Below, one piece after another: positions 61,120 through 64,000 of a stretch of DNA of 64,000 nucleotides (positions are counted from its first letter, which is position 1; each line of letters starts with the position of its first letter). Location: contig JAJDUI010000014.1 of the NCBI GenBank assembly GCA_022826745.1, positions 84,901-148,900 of the forward strand, given 5' to 3'. Position numbers and translations under genes: made by a program. Origin of the DNA: Thermoanaerobaculia bacterium. Lineage in GTDB: Bacteria; Acidobacteriota; Thermoanaerobaculia; Multivoradales; Multivoraceae. The notes under the pieces are model-generated. The model did not search any database, was not told the origin of the DNA, and worked only from the letters and a program-made list of their open reading frames with translations.

Positions 61120-63666
61120 ATGCTCGCTACCTTCACCGTGTTCTCGAACTCCCATCTGCGGCGCCGGCCCGGCTGGCGCCGGGCAGTGACGGCCGCCGCT
61201 CTCTGCGCCCTAGCCGTCCTTCTGACTCCGCCCGCAGCCGACGGTCAGGCGACGGGATCCGTCGCCGGAACGGTCAGCAGCCCCGGCGACGCCGGCATCT
61301 CGCTCGCCGTCGCCCGACTCGATGAGCTGTCCCTCAGCGCCCCGGTGGCAGCGGACGGGACGTTTCGTTTCGACGCCGTGCCTCCCGGCACGTATCTCCT
61401 GGTCGTCGACATCCCGTCGGTCGGTCGGACCAGCCAGTCGATCACCGTGGAGGCCGGTCGGGAGACGACCGTCGAGCTGGATCACGATCACGTCACCCAC
61501 TTCGACGAAATCGTCGTGACCGCCTCCGGCGACCTCCGGAACGAGTCCGAGTTACCGAACGCGATCTCCGTGTTGGGCGGCGCTGATCTGCAACTGCGCA
61601 CGGGGGCGACGCTGGGCGAGACCCTGGCGGGGGAACCGGGGTTGTCCTCGAGCGCGTTCGTGCCGGGAGCGGCGCGGCCGGTCATCCGCGGCCTGTCGAG
61701 CGCCCGTGTTCGGGTGCTCAACGGCGGCATGGGAACCGGCGACGTTTCCGTGGAAAGCGCCGATCACGCGATCACGTCCGACCCGCTCCTGGCCGATCAG
61801 ATCGAAGTGCTGAGAGGTCCGGCCACGCTCCGCTACGGCTCGGGCGCCATCGGCGGCGCCGTGAACGTCGTCGACGGTCGCATTCCAGCCAACCGGGCGG
61901 CAAAGACCTTCGGCGGCAAGATCGACCTGATCGGAGGTTCGGCGACCGGCGAGAGGACGGGCGCGCTCCAGCTCAACGGCGGCGGCGGCGAATGGGCCTG
62001 GCACATCGGGGCCGTCAGCCGGACGGCCGATCCGTACGAGATCCCGGGCTACGCCCGCCTCGAGGAAGACCACGACGAGCACGAGGACGAGGACCACGAG
62101 GACGAGGACCACGAGGACGAAGACCACGACGAGCATGACGACCACGACGAGCACGAAGAGGAGAACTCCTTCGGCATCGTCCCGAACACCGACCTGAGGA
62201 CCGAGAGCGGCCGGTTCGGCGTCACCCGCTTCTTCGGCGACCGCGGTTTCCTGGGCGTCTCGTTCAGCGGTTTCAGCACCGACTACGGCATTCCTCCGGG
62301 CGCCCACAGCCATGCGCATCACGATCACGGCGAAGAGCACCACGACGAGGACGAGGACCATCACGACGAGGATGAGCACGACCACGAGGACGAGGACGAT
62401 CATGAGGACGAGGACGACCACGAGGACGAGCACGGCCACGAGGACGAGCATGGCCACGAGGACGAGCACGGCCACGAGGACGAGCACGGCGAGGACGAGG
62501 AGAACATTCGCCTCGACATGAAGCAGCAGCGCATCGACCTCAGAGGCAGCGTCTACCTGCTCGCGTCCGCCTTCGAGAGGTTCGACGTGCAGATGTCCGG
62601 AACGGACTACGAGCACGTCGAGTTCGAGGCCGGCCACACCGGCGTCCTCTACACGAACGACCTCTTCGAGACCCGGGTCGAGATGTTCCAGCGCGAGCGG
62701 GGCGCCAGCCGGGGCAGCATCGGTGTGCAGCATGTGAACCGCGATCTCGCTGCAATCGGCGCCGAGGCCTTCATCCCCCCGACCCACTCGAACACCTGGG
62801 CGGCCTTCACCAACCAGGAGATCGAAAGGGGCTCGGTCCGCTGGCAGTTCGGCGCCCGCTTCGAACAGGCCGAGCACAATCCGGCGAACGGACCGGCCTG
62901 GTCCGGCAACGGCGTTTCCGCCTCGGCCGGCCTGGTCTGGTCGACCGGAGAGGCGTGGAACCTCGGCCTCTCCGCTACTCGCTCAGTTCGTCTCCCCAGC
63001 CCGGGAGAGCTGTTCTCGGACGGCGCTCACATACCCACCCGGACCTTCGACATCGGCGATCCCCATCTCGACCAGGAGATCGGCGCCGGTCTGGACCTCA
63101 CCCTGCGCAAGGAGGAGGGAATCCTCCAGGGCAAGTTGACCTTCTTCCGGCAGGACTTCCAGGACTTCATCTACCACGCGTTCACCGGCGCGGAGATGGC
63201 TGGATTCCCGGTCGTCCGCTACAGTCAGGCCGACGCGATGATGACCGGCGCCGAGCTCCACGCGCGGATCGAGCTTGCGGAGTGGAACGGGCATGACCTG
63301 CACATGGAGATCCTGGGCGACACCGTCGACGCCGAGCTGGACGAAGGCGGAAACCTGCCGAGGATTCCGCCCATGAGTCTGGGCGCCGGCCTCCACTACC
63401 ACGGCCACGACTGGCGGGCAGCGGTCGAGTGGCGCTGGGTCGACGACCAGAACGATGTGGCACAGCAGGAGACGCCGACCGACGGCTACACGATGCTGAA
63501 CGCCCACATCGGCCGGCGCTTCACGTTGAAGAACGAGATCGTCGACGTGCTCCTCCGGGGCCGCAACCTGACCGACGAAGAGGCGCGCGTGCATACGTCC
63601 CTCCTGAAGACGTTCGCGCCCTTGCCCGGGCGCGACATCACGCTGTCGCTCCGCTACTGGTTCTAG
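61120..63666 (+). CDS. ZnuD-like TonB-dependent metal receptor (second copy)
   Basis: An 848-residue paralogue of the receptor at 57770, with the same signal peptide style, regulatory-like domain (ATGSVAGTVSSPGDAG), TonB box region (FDEIVVTASGDL), plug (ESADHAITSDPLLADQIEV; LRGPATLRYGSGAIGGAVN) and barrel end TLSLRYWF. Its His/Asp/Glu loops are at about 317-349 and 397-462, richer in Glu and Gly-His (HEDEHGHEDEHGHEDEHG) than the first. The differing loop composition suggests different metal preference or exposure. A serine hydrolase gene starts 9 bp after its stop, so they may be cotranscribed. Confidence 0.9.
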   Translation: MLATFTVFSNSHLRRRPGWRRAVTAAALCALAVLLTPPAADGQATGSVAGTVSSPGDAGISLAVARLDELSLSAPVAADGTFRFDAVPPGTYLLVVDIPSVGRTSQSITVEAGRETTVELDHDHVTHFDEIVVTASGDLRNESELPNAISVLGGADLQLRTGATLGETLAGEPGLSSSAFVPGAARPVIRGLSSARVRVLNGGMGTGDVSVESADHAITSDPLLADQIEVLRGPATLRYGSGAIGGAVNVVDGRIPANRAAKTFGGKIDLIGGSATGERTGALQLNGGGGEWAWHIGAVSRTADPYEIPGYARLEEDHDEHEDEDHEDEDHEDEDHDEHDDHDEHEEENSFGIVPNTDLRTESGRFGVTRFFGDRGFLGVSFSGFSTDYGIPPGAHSHAHHDHGEEHHDEDEDHHDEDEHDHEDEDDHEDEDDHEDEHGHEDEHGHEDEHGHEDEHGEDEENIRLDMKQQRIDLRGSVYLLASAFERFDVQMSGTDYEHVEFEAGHTGVLYTNDLFETRVEMFQRERGASRGSIGVQHVNRDLAAIGAEAFIPPTHSNTWAAFTNQEIERGSVRWQFGARFEQAEHNPANGPAWSGNGVSASAGLVWSTGEAWNLGLSATRSVRLPSPGELFSDGAHIPTRTFDIGDPHLDQEIGAGLDLTLRKEEGILQGKLTFFRQDFQDFIYHAFTGAEMAGFPVVRYSQADAMMTGAELHARIELAEWNGHDLHMEILGDTVDAELDEGGNLPRIPPMSLGAGLHYHGHDWRAAVEWRWVDDQNDVAQQETPTDGYTMLNAHIGRRFTLKNEIVDVLLRGRNLTDEEARVHTSLLKTFAPLPGRDITLSLRYWF

Positions 63667-63675
63667 GAGCTGCAG

Positions 63676-64000
63676 GTGCGCGGCAACAGTGCCCGTGACG
63701 GAGCCGGCCCGCGGTGGCCGGCGAAGTTCGTCCTCGTCTTCCTGCTCGCGGTCGCGACGGCCGGCGCCCAGGTGCCCGCCGGGGCGCCGGACGACGTGGG
63801 AATGTCCGCGGAACGTCTCGACCGAATCGGCGAGATGATCCAGCGTGCCATCGACGCGAAGCAGATCTCGGGCGCCGTCACCGTCGTCGCGCGGCGCGGC
63901 CGCGTCGCCCACTTCGAGGCGCGAGGCCTCATGGACATCGAGGCGAACGCCCCGATGCGCAAGGACGCCATCTTCCCGATCGCCTCGATGACGAAGCCGG
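63676..64000 (+). CDS. Class C serine hydrolase, N-terminal part (cut by window end)
   Basis: Open from the GTG at 63676 to the window end (108 residues visible). An AGGAG site is 6 nt before the GTG. A signal peptide (KFVLVFLLAVATAGAQVPA) and the start of the domain follow: MSAERLDRIGEMIQRAI, then DAIFPIASMTKP, which is the SxxK active site at the edge. It resembles the hydrolase at 28392 in design. It follows the second receptor by 9 bp. Substrate unknown; D-aminopeptidase or esterase-type proteins fit. Confidence 0.85.
   Translation, partial: MRGNSARDGAGPRWPAKFVLVFLLAVATAGAQVPAGAPDDVGMSAERLDRIGEMIQRAIDAKQISGAVTVVARRGRVAHFEARGLMDIEANAPMRKDAIFPIASMTKP

Overview
The window is a 64 kb, GC-rich (roughly two-thirds G+C by eye), gene-dense stretch of a Gram-negative bacterial chromosome. 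TonB-dependent outer-membrane receptors, an RND pump, many Sec signal peptides, a lipoprotein sulfatase and a PQQ/cytochrome c dehydrogenase all require a periplasm. Repeated secreted proteins with an N-terminal PDLSG motif and a C-terminal YACHEGNY motif, together with DUF6152, CocE, sulfatases and AbgT, suggest an Acidobacteriota-like or similar environmental (possibly marine) heterotroph. The phylum cannot be proved from this window. No rRNA, tRNA, transposase, phage gene or CRISPR array was found.

Layout. 1-3064 (+): two tandem RND adaptor subunits (the first cut by the window edge) and an MpaB/Lcp-type haem oxygenase. 3083-14539 (-): one long, tightly packed, partly overlapping run of ten genes, read from the right as SDR reductase, ketoacyl synthase, acyl carrier protein, LpxL-type acyltransferase, a TonB receptor with a His/Asp-rich loop, a START-like protein, HupE/UreJ permease, membrane-anchored protein, GST and RND permease. 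14819-19079 (+): a sarcosine-oxidase-like operon with a large fused alpha subunit, then beta and delta. 19140-24121 (+): the first member of the six-copy secreted family, DUF6265, DUF2911, GFA and a PQQ dehydrogenase. 24011-26181 (-): ZIP metal transporter with His-rich tail, GST and a small membrane protein. 26327-32448 (+): a second and third secreted-family copy around a DUF1295 protein, a serine hydrolase and a sodium:solute symporter. 32563-42632: an AbgT transporter, PhoD phosphatase, metzincin protease, CocE hydrolase, sulfatase, a fourth secreted-family copy, a TonB-like protein and DUF6152.

42729-49783 is a defence island: a TumE/TumA toxin-antitoxin pair with a palindromic operator, a McrBC type IV restriction system whose McrB has a very long recognition region, and a DUF4143 ATPase with paired dyads upstream. 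50043-57150 carries two more secreted-family copies (one fused to two VOC domains), an SDR, a secreted HpcH/HpaI aldolase coupled to a crotonase-fold protein, and a lipoprotein sulfatase. 57184-63666 is a tandem duplication of a three-part cassette: a small secreted HSCVAC protein, a structured leader, and a ZnuD-like TonB receptor with very long His/Asp loops. The window ends inside a class C serine hydrolase gene.

The most notable system is divalent-metal acquisition. His/Asp-rich segments recur in three outer-membrane receptors and the ZIP transporter, and the duplicated ZnuD-like cassette has leader hairpins that keep their pairing despite sequence change. The second striking feature is the expansion of an uncharacterised secreted family to six members in 33 kb.
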